Assembly (NCBI GenBank): GCA_005889075.1
Contig: VBDQ01000032.1
Span: 1 to 56,961, forward strand
Origin: Chloroflexota bacterium
Lineage (GTDB): Bacteria; Chloroflexota; Limnocylindria; P2-11E
DNA: 56,961 nt
Direction of reading: 5' to 3'
Part shown: positions 48,937-56,961 of the stretch, one piece after another
Layout: each line of letters opens with the position of its first letter
Numbering within the stretch: the first letter of the stretch is position 1
Notes under the pieces: generated by a model
Databases searched by the model: none
Seen by the model: only the letters and a program-made list of their open reading frames with translations
What the model was told of the DNA's origin: nothing
Made by a program: the position numbers and the translations under genes

Positions 48937-51659
48937 GGCGAGCCGCGCACTCGCTCTGGTGGCTCGGGAGCGCGGCTGCCTACGCCGCTCTCTGCTGGCT
49001 CCTTGCCGCGAATCTGCTCGCGGGGCCGCTCGAGGGGAGCGACTGGCCGAACACGCTCGCCTTCGCCGACTGGATGTCTCGTTCCTTCCCCGCCATACCG
49101 TTCTGGTTCCCCTATCAGGGCGGCGGCGTGTCGCCGTCCGCCGGATATGCGATCGCGCCGATCTACCTGATCGCGGGGCTCCACGTCGCCGGCGTCGACC
49201 TCGTGGTCGCCGGACGCGTGGTGGCCTTCGGGGCCATGGTCGTCGGCGCCTTGGGGGTGGCCGCGCTGGCGCGTGCCCTCGGTCTCGGCCGTGGATGGGC
49301 GTTCGCTGCGGGCGCGTTCTCGCTGCTCCCTCCCGCGGCCTGGAACCTTCTCATCTACGTCGGGTTCTACGCGAACACCATCGCCGCCGCGCTGCTGCCC
49401 TGGTCGATCGCAGCGCTCGTCGCGTACGCGCGCTACGAGCGCCCGCGTCTCGACCGCCGTGGCGTCGCCCTCTTCGCCGCGTGCGTGCTGCTGCTCGCCG
49501 CGACCTTCGTCGCCCATCCCGCGGTCGCGCCCGCGGGACTGATCCTCGGCGCGATAACCGCGGCGACCGTCTCGCGCCGCGGGCCGGCTCGCGTCCTCGC
49601 GGTCGGGATCCCCGCGCTCCTCTGCGTGAGCGGTGCTCTCGTCGCCTTCGTCGTCTACAACCGCGCCGCCAACGCTGGCGGCGTGAACGACCTCAGCCCC
49701 GCGATCGTGGCCGGGCAGAACATTCCTCCGAGCGTCCTCCTCGGCCTGAGCCAGAAGGTCCAGAGCTCCGGCCTCCTCGAAAGCATGTCGCTCACCCCTT
49801 TCCTTCTCGCGCTCGCGATCCTCGCCGTGCCCTTCGCCGTTCGCGATCCGCGCTGGCGCGGGCTCCTCGTCACGACGGCGTTCGCGATCGCCTACCTCTT
49901 CAGCGTCGACTTCGAGATCGCGCTGGCAACGGCGAACCCGCTTCTCTCGCCGCTGCTCGGCTTCCGCGGGATCCTGATCTTCGCCATCGTGGGGCTCGCG
50001 GTCCTCGGGGCGGCGGCGCTGAGCTCGCTCGCGCGCCTCGGCCGCTCGCGCGTCGCGGCGCCCGCGGTCGCGGCCGTGGCGGTCGTCGGGCTGGTCTTCC
50101 TCGAGATCCCTGGATATGGGCCGCATCACGAGATCGATCCCACGTTCCTGCGCGCTCGTCTGCCGACGATGCTCGCGAGGGGCCACATGATCGTGGAAGA
50201 CGGCCGGACGCTGCCGTCCGGCATCTCGAGCGAGTTCATGTGGGACGACAAGCTTCCGCTCGCGTCGCAGCATTTCTCAGGCGAAGCCGGCCGAGTCGAC
50301 GTCTCGCCCTTGCTGGGCTCGTTGCTCAAGGCGCTGCCGCTCCGCAGCGACGCGCGCACGATGAACCTCTACACATTCACGCTGTCGCTCCTGCATCTGT
50401 CCTGGTCCGACGAGCAGCAGGCTCTCTTCCTCGACAACGCCTATGGCGTGGCGGGAGCCAGCGTGAGCGAGATGTCGGCCTGGTTCGGCGTCGATCGCGT
50501 CGCGCAGCGCGGTAACGCGCCGCCTGATCCGCCCGAGGATCCGTCGCGCTTCAGCGCCGCCGGTTGGGCGGTGACGAGCGAGGGCCGCCTGTATCTTGCG
50601 GCCTCGCCGCGGACCCATACCCTTGCCGCCTTCCGCGAGCGAGGCATCGTGCTTCATATCGGCGAGACGAAGAACGAGGCCTACCGCAACACGTACCGGC
50701 TCGCGAGCGCGGGCGCGCTCCCGTTCGCCGACGGCTGGCTCGTGCAGGGCCCCGCCTGCGTCGACGACATTTCGCCCGCGGAGCTCGCCCGCTTCGACGT
50801 CGTCATCCTCGAGGACCAGTGCATGCGCGACGTCCTGGCCGACGAGGCGAAGCTCGACGCGTACGTCGAGCGCGGCGGGCGGCTCTTCGTCGAGACGGGC
50901 TGGGAATTCTCGCCGCTCGCGAAGAGCGCGAGCACGCCCGATTTCCTTCCCGCTGCGGACCTGCGCTGGCAGGCGCCGAGCGGAACGCTCGCATTCGGGG
51001 ACGCGGGTGTCGACGTGCGCGGTCTCGACCTCGCCCGTTTCGGCGACTTCCGCTATGAGAGCGGAGCATGGAACGTGAGCGCGCCCGATAGCCCGCTCCG
51101 CCAATGGGCTCGCCCGGTGCTCCTCGCCGGCGGGCGCCCGCTCATCGCCGCGGGCCAGCTCGGCCAGGGTCGAGTGGTGTGGTCCGGCGTCAATCTCGTC
51201 ACGCATGTGCGCGCGAAGCAGAGCGTGGACGAGCGCGAGCTCTACCACCGGATCATGCGCTGGCTCCTCGACGGCGCGAGCACCGCGACGCGGGAGCTCG
51301 ACGTCAGTGCGCTCGACGAGGACGGTGGCACCGTGCGCCTTCCCGCGGACGGCTGGCTGCTGTGGCGTGAGTCTCCGATCTTCGCGTCCGTCGCTCCAGA
51401 CTCCGGGACTCGTTACAGCGCCGGGCCCGGTCTTCTGCTGGCGCGCCTGGCGGCTGGCTCGGTAAGGATCGAGCAGCACCCGAGCCCGGCGATGCGTCTC
51501 GCCGCGTTCGCTGGCGCGCTCGCGACGGCTGTGCTGTTGCTCTGGGCGGCGCTCGGCCTCGGCGCGGGCGGCGCGGGTGATCCAGCCGCGATCTTTGGCG
51601 CGATCGGTCGCGCCGCGGTGCGTGCGGTGCCGCGCTTCGGCCTCGACGAGGACGAGTGA
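48933..51659 (+). CDS. Large polytopic membrane protein, GT-C/PTPS-related type (3)
   Basis: Longest protein of the window, 908 residues, coupled by GTGA. The first loop EGSDWPNTLAFADWMSRSFP with PFWFPYQGGGVSPSAGY again matches the family. About eleven helices reach about residue 395; the outer region includes AELARFDVVILEDQCMRD and YVERGGRLFVETGWEF, a Rossmann or amidotransferase-like domain, and a final helix at about 860-880 with an acidic tail. Three consecutive relatives suggest duplication followed by divergence, and a multi-subunit machine at the membrane. Confidence 0.7.
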   Translation: MRRAAHSLWWLGSAAAYAALCWLLAANLLAGPLEGSDWPNTLAFADWMSRSFPAIPFWFPYQGGGVSPSAGYAIAPIYLIAGLHVAGVDLVVAGRVVAFGAMVVGALGVAALARALGLGRGWAFAAGAFSLLPPAAWNLLIYVGFYANTIAAALLPWSIAALVAYARYERPRLDRRGVALFAACVLLLAATFVAHPAVAPAGLILGAITAATVSRRGPARVLAVGIPALLCVSGALVAFVVYNRAANAGGVNDLSPAIVAGQNIPPSVLLGLSQKVQSSGLLESMSLTPFLLALAILAVPFAVRDPRWRGLLVTTAFAIAYLFSVDFEIALATANPLLSPLLGFRGILIFAIVGLAVLGAAALSSLARLGRSRVAAPAVAAVAVVGLVFLEIPGYGPHHEIDPTFLRARLPTMLARGHMIVEDGRTLPSGISSEFMWDDKLPLASQHFSGEAGRVDVSPLLGSLLKALPLRSDARTMNLYTFTLSLLHLSWSDEQQALFLDNAYGVAGASVSEMSAWFGVDRVAQRGNAPPDPPEDPSRFSAAGWAVTSEGRLYLAASPRTHTLAAFRERGIVLHIGETKNEAYRNTYRLASAGALPFADGWLVQGPACVDDISPAELARFDVVILEDQCMRDVLADEAKLDAYVERGGRLFVETGWEFSPLAKSASTPDFLPAADLRWQAPSGTLAFGDAGVDVRGLDLARFGDFRYESGAWNVSAPDSPLRQWARPVLLAGGRPLIAAGQLGQGRVVWSGVNLVTHVRAKQSVDERELYHRIMRWLLDGASTATRELDVSALDEDGGTVRLPADGWLLWRESPIFASVAPDSGTRYSAGPGLLLARLAAGSVRIEQHPSPAMRLAAFAGALATAVLLLWAALGLGAGGAGDPAAIFGAIGRAAVRAVPRFGLDEDE

Positions 51660-52468
51660 CCCCGGCGCGCACCTTCTTCGACGACCGGCCGCCGAACGCG
51701 CCGTTCGCCGAGATCCTGCGACGCGACCCTCTCGCGCGCGCGTATCGGATCCGCGATCGCGCGTGGCTGTGCGCGCTGCGTGAGCTCGGTCTCACCCCCG
51801 GCGACCGTGTGCTCGACGTGGGCGGCGCGAACGGCCTCATGCTCGATCGCTTGCACGCGCGCTGGGCGGCGCGCGGGATCTGTGTGGACATCGCCATGCG
51901 CGGCCTGCGTGAGGTGCGCGATCGCGCGGTTGCCGCGCGACCGGTCTGCGCCGACGCGCTCGCGCTCCCGTTCCCGGATGCGACGTTCGCGGCGACGCTC
52001 TCGTTCGAGACGCTCGAGCACATCGCCGAGTGGCCCGGCGTCGTTCGTGAGCTCGTTCGCGTCACGCGTCCCGGCGGCCGAGTCATCGTGAGCGCGGTGA
52101 GTGCCCGCTGGCGCTACACCTGGGAGTGGTGGCTTTCGCGCATCGGCGTGGACGTCTTTGCGCGCGCTGATCATCACCCCGAGCTCTTCGTCGACCCGGA
52201 CGCGCTCGCCGAGGAGTTCGAGCGCAGCGGCGCGCGCGTGTTGGCGCGCCGCTACCTCAACGCCTTCGCGACCCTGGCGTTCGACGAGGTCATGAGCGTG
52301 CTCGCCATCGGGGTGGACCGCTTCGCGCGGCCGCTCGCGCGACCGTTCGTGGCCACTGCGGACCTTGCGGTGCGCGCGGTTGATCCCGCTCTTACCTTCA
52401 CGGAGTCGCCGTGGCGCTCGCGCAGGCGCTCGAACAGCGTGCTCCTGGTCGCGGAACGCGCGCGTTGA
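51656..52468 (+). CDS. Class I SAM-dependent methyltransferase
   Basis: Protein of 270 residues. SAM-binding motif VLDVGGANGLMLDRL at about 52-66, acidic motif VCADALALPFPD, and SFETLEHIAEWPGVVRELVRVTRPGGRV, the UbiE/Methyltransf_11 pattern. No membrane segment is evident. It is coupled to the third membrane protein by GTGA and to the GT2 gene by TTGA, so it is likely a sugar or lipid methyltransferase in surface-glycan synthesis. Confidence 0.88.
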   Translation: MTPARTFFDDRPPNAPFAEILRRDPLARAYRIRDRAWLCALRELGLTPGDRVLDVGGANGLMLDRLHARWAARGICVDIAMRGLREVRDRAVAARPVCADALALPFPDATFAATLSFETLEHIAEWPGVVRELVRVTRPGGRVIVSAVSARWRYTWEWWLSRIGVDVFARADHHPELFVDPDALAEEFERSGARVLARRYLNAFATLAFDEVMSVLAIGVDRFARPLARPFVATADLAVRAVDPALTFTESPWRSRRRSNSVLLVAERAR

Positions 52469-53277
52469 GCCCGAGCGTCTCCGTCGCGCTGCCCGTGCGG
52501 GACGGGGCGCCGTTCATCGCCGATGCCGTGCGTTCGGTCCTCGCGCAGACGCACCACGATCTCGAGCTCGTCGTTTGCGACAACCATTCGACCGATGAGA
52601 CCGGGCGGCTGCTCGCTGCGTTCGACGACCCGCGCCTTCGTGTCGTCAGACCACCGCAGGCGCTCCCCATGGCGCTCTCTCACGACTTCGCGGTCCGTTC
52701 CACGACCGCGCGGCTCGTCGCGATCATGGGCGCGGACGATGTGGCGGACCCCAGGCGCATCGCCGCACAGGTCGCCGCGCTTGCGAGCGACCCCGCCCTC
52801 GTACTCGTCGGTTGCTGGTGCGAGACGATCGACGAAGCGGGGCGCGCTACCGGCGGGCTGCGCTACCCGGCCGAGCGCTCGCGAGTCCGCCGCGAGGCCT
52901 TGCGCGCGAACCCGATCGTCCTGCCGAGCATGCTGCTGCGCCGCACCGCCTACGACGCTGTCGGTGGCTTTCGTGACGAATTTGGCTACGCCTTCGATTA
53001 CGACCTCGTCCTCCGGTTGCTACGTATGGGCGAGGTCGCCAACGTCTCCGAGGACCTTTTGCGATACCGCTATCGGACCAGCGGCAGCTCATTCCGGAAG
53101 ATCAAGGAGATCCAGCGTGAAGGGTTCCGCGTGCGCTGGGCAGCGCTGCGCCGCGACGGCTACGGGCTACGCGACTACGTCTGGCTCCTGCAGCCACTTC
53201 TTGCGCTCGCGGTGCCGAGCGCGGTCCTCCGTGCGATTGCCGTCCCCTACATGAACTTCTTCCACGGTCGCCGCTAG
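52465..53277 (+). CDS. Family 2 glycosyltransferase
   Basis: GT-A fold transferase of 270 residues. The TTG at 52465 is preferred because it gives SPSVSVALPVRDGAPFI, the standard GT2 N-terminus, and a TTGA overlap; a GTG at 52411 would add 18 residues and a 58-nt overlap. Motifs: CDNHSTDET, MGADDVADPRRI (DxD-like) and YAFDYDLVLRLL. The final 30 residues are hydrophobic and may touch the membrane. It is the last rightward gene before the convergent leftward operon. Confidence 0.9.
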   Translation: MSPSVSVALPVRDGAPFIADAVRSVLAQTHHDLELVVCDNHSTDETGRLLAAFDDPRLRVVRPPQALPMALSHDFAVRSTTARLVAIMGADDVADPRRIAAQVAALASDPALVLVGCWCETIDEAGRATGGLRYPAERSRVRREALRANPIVLPSMLLRRTAYDAVGGFRDEFGYAFDYDLVLRLLRMGEVANVSEDLLRYRYRTSGSSFRKIKEIQREGFRVRWAALRRDGYGLRDYVWLLQPLLALAVPSAVLRAIAVPYMNFFHGRR

Positions 53278-53295
53278 GGCCCGCTGTGTCGTCCC

Positions 53296-54135
53296 TCAGC
53301 GGACGGCGGTGACGTGCACACCGGCGGCGGGAATGTTCCGCAAGAGGAGCGACTCTCCGTAGCCCAGCGCCGCGACCGCTTTTAGCGCGCCGCCGAGAAG
53401 CCGGCCGCGCGCGCCGCCCTCCCGCGCCGCGACCGCCTCGAGCGTGCCCTCGACGTTCCGGCCGCGCGCGGCGAGAAACGAGAAGTACCCGAGGTCGATG
53501 AGCTGGGTGAAGTAGTGGCCACTCCAACGTCGACCGGTCGGTCGAAGCGCGGCGCGACGAAGCAGCGACGTGAGGCTGCCGGGGGTCAGCCGCTGGATGT
53601 GACCGGCATAGCGCTCCTTCGGCGAGTACCCGAGGCGGCTCGCGAGACCGTGGAGCGTGTACAGGCTCCCTTCGCACGGCACGAATCCATGCAAGCGTCC
53701 ACCGGAACGCAGGACGCGCGCGGCTTCGGCCAGCAACACGTCGGGATGCGACACATGCTCGAGCACGTCGAAGAACACCACGGCATCGACCGATCGGTCG
53801 ACGAATGGCAGGCGCGCGACGTCGCCGCGGACGACGCGCGACGCGCCGCGCGCGCGAGCGTGCACGAGAGCGCGCGCGCTGAGATCGAGTCCGACGACCG
53901 CCAGGTCGGGGCGGTGCGACCGGAGTGCGCGGAGGAACGAGCCCGCGCCGCAGCCGAGCTCGAGGACCGTCCCGCGCACGCCCTGCAGCGCTTCGAGGCA
54001 GTAGCGCAGGCGCAGCGCGCCGAGGGTCGTCGGATCGAGCGATAGCTCCTGCTCGCCCCAGACCTTCGACTCGTAGTCGAAGTCCTCAGGCGGTGGCGTC
54101 GGCCAGCGCGTCGTCGCGCTCGACTTCGCAGACAT
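53296..54135 (-). CDS. SAM-dependent methyltransferase
   Basis: Leftward class I methyltransferase (279 residues from ATG 54135). SAM motif VLELGCGAGSFLRAL, VVGLDLSARALVHARARG, GDVARLPFVDRSVD and FFDVLEHVSHPDVLLAEAARVL. N-terminal DFDYESKVWGEQEL is seen in glycan-cluster methyltransferases. The start is uncertain because the frame is open further upstream; the chosen ATG overlaps the glycosyltransferase gene by 50 nt. It is the last gene of the leftward surface operon. Confidence 0.85.
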   Translation of the reverse strand: MSAKSSATTRWPTPPPEDFDYESKVWGEQELSLDPTTLGALRLRYCLEALQGVRGTVLELGCGAGSFLRALRSHRPDLAVVGLDLSARALVHARARGASRVVRGDVARLPFVDRSVDAVVFFDVLEHVSHPDVLLAEAARVLRSGGRLHGFVPCEGSLYTLHGLASRLGYSPKERYAGHIQRLTPGSLTSLLRRAALRPTGRRWSGHYFTQLIDLGYFSFLAARGRNVEGTLEAVAAREGGARGRLLGGALKAVAALGYGESLLLRNIPAAGVHVTAVR

Positions 54136-55447
54136 CGTCGAGCACATTCTCGAGCGCCTCGAGGTGATGGTCCAGGGTGAAATGGCGGAGCGCGTGCGAC
54201 TGCGCGCCGCGACCGAGGCGACGCGAGAGCTGCTCGTCATCGAGAAGCTGCACGATGCGCTCGGCGAAGAGCTCGGGAGATCCCGGTGGAACGAGGTACC
54301 CGGTCAGGCCGTCGACCATGGTCCCAGTGGGACCGGCGTGATCCCACGCCACTACCGGTACGGCCGCGGCCATCGCCTCGACCACGCCCATGCCGAAGTC
54401 TTCTTCCGGCGATGGATAGACGTAGCACGCGGCGTGCGCATAGAGGGCGGCGAGCTCATCTTCGCCGGCGAGGCCGATGAAGTGCACTCGGTCGTGAAGT
54501 CCGAGGCGGGCCGCGAGCTCCCGCAGCCGAAGCGTGTACGCGGTCTCCTGCCCCGTGATGACCAAAGGGATCCGGCGCGCGGCAAGTGCGGGATGGCGGA
54601 GCGCTTCGATCGCGACCTCGAACCGCTTCTGCGGGTAGTGACGGTTGCTGAGGAGAACGAACGGCTTCGGGATCACGAGGCCGCGCAGGTGCACCGCTCC
54701 CGTGAATCGACTCCTGGTTTCAACGACCGCTTCAGCGCCCGCGGGGCACGAGCTGAAGGCGCGTGCGTAAGTGCGTGAGAGCACCCGTGCCATGTACGCG
54801 CCGTTCGCGAGTACTCGGGTGGCGCCGGCAACGCTGCGGCGCTCGGCCGCGAGGACCAGCGGCCGAATCAGCGGCGCGATCGCGTGAAGGAAGAAGTAGT
54901 CCCGCTTCACGATCACGGTTCGTTCGCCATCGATCTCGCGGGGATAGAGGAGGCGATTCGGCTGCGCGAGGTAGAGCACGTACGGCACGCCATAGAGCCG
55001 GCGCGCCCACCACGCGATCCAACCAGCGGGCTGGTTCGCCGCGAGGATCACGTCGTACCCGCGGAACCGGTGGGCGAGGAACGGCGCGGCGACGGACATC
55101 GCGATGATCGCGAGCGCGTCCGGAAAGCGCAGCCAATTTGGCAGGCGCGGCGCGAGCCGGCGAACACCGACTCGGTCGAGCCAGCCTGGGAACGAGCGTG
55201 CCGGGTCGACGATCGGCGCATAGCAGTCGACGCGGTGACCACGCTCGCGCAGCCCGAGGACCTGCTGGATCACGAGCTTCTCGCCACCGCCGGAGTAGAA
55301 GAAGCCGACGCCATGGATGACCGCTACCTTGAGCGATCGCCGGCGATCCGACTCTGGCGAAGGCCGCGGCTGGGTCAGCGCCACGTCTGATCGCCTCCGG
55401 CCGTCCGATCGTCCACGGTCGGCAGTCTCCCAAAGGGGCGCCGCCAT
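54086..55447 (-). CDS. Family 4 glycosyltransferase
   Basis: GT-B retaining transferase of 453 residues. The N-terminal domain begins VAVIHGVGFFYSGGGEKLV, and the donor-binding domain has SNRHYPQKRFEVAIEAL and the EX7E motif in PSPEEDFGMGVVEAMAAAVP. It resembles ALG2/ALG11-like mannosyltransferases. ATG 55447 would add about 35 residues before the domain; GTG 55384 is an alternative. It follows the exosortase gene by 126 nt on the same strand. Confidence 0.9.
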   Translation of the reverse strand: MAAPLWETADRGRSDGRRRSDVALTQPRPSPESDRRRSLKVAVIHGVGFFYSGGGEKLVIQQVLGLRERGHRVDCYAPIVDPARSFPGWLDRVGVRRLAPRLPNWLRFPDALAIIAMSVAAPFLAHRFRGYDVILAANQPAGWIAWWARRLYGVPYVLYLAQPNRLLYPREIDGERTVIVKRDYFFLHAIAPLIRPLVLAAERRSVAGATRVLANGAYMARVLSRTYARAFSSCPAGAEAVVETRSRFTGAVHLRGLVIPKPFVLLSNRHYPQKRFEVAIEALRHPALAARRIPLVITGQETAYTLRLRELAARLGLHDRVHFIGLAGEDELAALYAHAACYVYPSPEEDFGMGVVEAMAAAVPVVAWDHAGPTGTMVDGLTGYLVPPGSPELFAERIVQLLDDEQLSRRLGRGAQSHALRHFTLDHHLEALENVLDDVCEVERDDALADATA

Positions 55448-55573
55448 GCGGTCAGCCGTAAGAGGGAAATGCGCGGCCGGGACCGGAATGGCACGGCTTT
55501 GAGCCGCTCACTCCACGCGCCGATGTGTCCGAAGACGACACGGGGCTCGTGGGTTGACTGGTTCGCTGGGTCC
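55448..55573 (-). other. Gap between exosortase and glycosyltransferase genes
   Basis: 126 nt on the leftward transcript with no gene seen and no strong hairpin. It may hold a promoter for the glycosyltransferase-methyltransferase pair, but I see no convincing -10/-35 pair. Confidence 0.3.
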
Positions 55574-56212
55574 TTACGCCATCTGACCTATGCGAGACCC
55601 CTGATCGGGGGATGGCTCCTCCCGATCGCCGCCGCGCCCCTCGAGGACGACGTTGTAGGCGAACGCCCAGAACGCCATGAGGAAGGCGACGGTCGCGATG
55701 ACGCTGCCGTAGTCGTGGACGATCACCGCGGGAAGCCGCCCGAAGAAGTACGCGACCAGGGCGACCACGGTGATCCGGAGGACGTTGAGGAAAGCGATCC
55801 CGAAGACGCCGAGCGCGACGGTCTCGAGCCGCGAGCGCAGCGTGAACTCACCCTGGAGGCCGGTCGCCATCGAAACCACGAGGAAGAGGAGCGTCTGCCA
55901 GCCGACGCAGTTCCAGGAGATGTAGAGCGCGAGGCTGCCGGCACCGCTGCCGATGTAGAGCAGCGAGCCGCTGTACGCGGACGGGATCCCGAGGAGCGCA
56001 AGCGCCCCGTGCACGAGCTGGCCCTCGACCGGCGCGATCCATTGCCCGAGCCAGGCATCGAATCCCGCCGCCATTGCCGCGTTCGTGAGCAGCTCGCCGA
56101 ACGTCGACAGGAACGGCAGGATGAGCAGCGCGACCGAGGCGACCGCGATGAGCGTGCCGATCGGTCTGATCGCGCCCGCGCCCTTTGGCTCCGGAGCGAA
56201 CGCGGCGGTCAC
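55574..56212 (-). CDS. Exosortase/archaeosortase family transpeptidase
   Basis: Membrane cysteine transpeptidase (212 residues) that removes C-terminal sorting tails such as PEP-CTERM. The expected triad is present: Cys102 in SWNCVGWQTLLF, Arg146 in FLNVLRITVVAL, His166 in VIVHDYGS, each at a helix edge. About six helices. GTG at 56212 is preferred since it forms a GTGA overlap with the preceding gene and has GGAGG 5 nt upstream; an in-frame GTG 18 nt earlier is possible. The preceding gene encodes a protein with a matching C-terminal tail, and glycosyltransferases follow, as is usual for exosortase loci. Confidence 0.9.
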   Translation of the reverse strand: MTAAFAPEPKGAGAIRPIGTLIAVASVALLILPFLSTFGELLTNAAMAAGFDAWLGQWIAPVEGQLVHGALALLGIPSAYSGSLLYIGSGAGSLALYISWNCVGWQTLLFLVVSMATGLQGEFTLRSRLETVALGVFGIAFLNVLRITVVALVAYFFGRLPAVIVHDYGSVIATVAFLMAFWAFAYNVVLEGRGGDREEPSPDQGSRIGQMA

Positions 56213-56961
56213 GGTCGCCTCCGCTTCCACCAGCGCGCGGCGAGGGGAAGCACCGGGGCGAGGAGAAGCAGCCCGAGGACGCCTTCGGGGACGATCGTCG
56301 CGGCGATCGTGAGCTTCGACGGCTGACCCGTGCTGTCGTACGAGACGCGAACCGCGGGACAGTTGTTCGGGTCATCCGGTACGGAGATATCGAGGATGAG
56401 GTGATCGCCAGCCGCGAAGTTGGTCGACGCCAGCGCGAACGCCCCCGTCGAAACGAGCGTCGGCCCGCTCGGGCTGCTGACGGAGACGGTGGTCGAGCCG
56501 AGGGAAGTGGTGTTCGAGCTGAGCGGGTTCAGCGCGAAGATCAGGTTCGTGCCGCTTCCTGAGACGGACGATGTGGCCGTCTCCACGATCGGCAATCCGG
56601 CTTGAGATTGCAGCGCGTGGTTTATCCCGACCGTGACGATCGTGCCGGTGGCGTCCAGGTGGCGTCGACCTGGACCTGGAAGGCAGCTATGACCAATTCG
56701 TAGGCGTTCGCGGTCGACATCGGCGTGCTGGTGTTCGTCGAGTGCGATGTTCCGCTCGTACTCGTATGCGGATGCGTCGGATCGACCGGGTTCGCGGTGT
56801 CCACTCCGGCGTACGCACCGATCCACGCCACCATCCCCTTCGCAGTGACGACGCTGAACGTGTAGGGACCTGCATCGGAGGCGCCCACGACGTGCGAGCC
56901 AGCCCAGATGAAGCTCGTCCAATCAATTTCAGTGAAGTTGCTCGGTGGAGTGAACGTTCCG
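56209..56961 (-). pseudogene. Surface protein with exosortase sorting tail, frameshifted and 5'-truncated
   Basis: The leftward gene enters from beyond the right edge. The first part (56961 to about 56660) is a Thr/Ser/Gly-rich beta-sandwich type sequence with TFTPPSNFTEIDW, GPYTFSVVTAKGMVAWIG and YAGVDTANPVDP, then a second TWTPP motif, suggesting repeated domains. The frame changes near 56655-56675 and continues as GTIVTVGINHALQSQAG to the C-terminus ATIVPEGVLGLLLLAPVL with a RWWKRRRP tail. VPEG plus one helix plus basic residues is a PEP-CTERM-like signal. At the break, minus-strand GACGCCACC is repeated with an 11-nt period, and GCCACCG occurs in both frames, so slippage or a short deletion is likely. 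Confidence 0.75.

Noticed and set aside
48843..50273. 476-codon open frame on the minus strand
   Set aside because: Antisense to the third membrane protein; low-complexity charged residues with no recognisable domain.

Overview
The window is about 57 kb of very GC-rich, gene-dense bacterial chromosome. Nearly all genes run rightward and many are coupled by 4-nt ATGA, GTGA or TTGA overlaps. Gene content points to a chemoheterotrophic Gram-positive-type or Terrabacteria lineage: split glycine decarboxylase gcvPA/gcvPB, a Suf system with a U-type scaffold, a MutL-like protein beside methylmalonyl-CoA mutase, peptide ABC importers with lipoprotein receptors, and a tsaE-tsaB-rimI-tsaD cluster. My best guess is a Chloroflexota-like organism (Limnocylindria or Dormibacterota type), but no rRNA is present to prove it. 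I saw no tRNA, rRNA, CRISPR array, transposase or prophage.

Layout. 1-9.8 kb: the end of a biotin carboxyl carrier protein, a sensor histidine kinase, a broken penicillin-acylase-family gene, methylmalonyl-CoA mutase large subunit, a broken methylmalonyl-CoA epimerase, a C26 glutamine amidotransferase-like hydrolase, a MutL-like protein and an unknown partner. Together the carboxylase subunit, mutase and epimerase suggest propionyl-CoA to succinyl-CoA conversion. 9.8-14.6 kb: small membrane protein, the t6A tRNA-modification genes tsaE, tsaB and tsaD with rimI, then SCP2-like, HD-domain and Nudix genes. 14.6-21.1 kb: glycine cleavage system gcvT-gcvH-gcvPA-gcvPB translationally linked to an NlpC/P60 cell-wall peptidase, an ECF sigma factor and its probable anti-sigma factor. 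21-34.3 kb: peptide-import genes with four family-5 binding lipoproteins, two permease pairs and one ATPase pair. 34.4-37.8 kb: ABC exporter, CPBP protease and a SnoaL-like protein. 37.9-44.4 kb: leftward yjjX-type NTPase, then an Rrf2 regulator with sufC-sufS-sufU-sufB-sufD and a Rieske ferredoxin. 44.5-57 kb: cell-surface region with three giant tandem membrane proteins, two methyltransferases, two glycosyltransferases, an exosortase and its probable sorted substrate, whose 5' end lies outside the window.

Main points of interest. (i) Four genes lack an internal block of roughly 30-40 codons compared with their families, three of them with a frame change, and a fifth gene is frameshifted at a short direct repeat. 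This is either a deletion-prone genome or an assembly problem. (ii) A G/C-rich palindromic element occurs after the acylase gene and again, inverted and in frame, inside tsaD. (iii) Five start codons sit 6-7 nt after a TANNNT hexamer, the arrangement of leaderless promoters. (iv) A dyad overlaps the -10 box and start of the suf-operon regulator. (v) An exosortase is coupled to a protein ending in a VPEG-transmembrane-basic tail, beside a polysaccharide-type locus.
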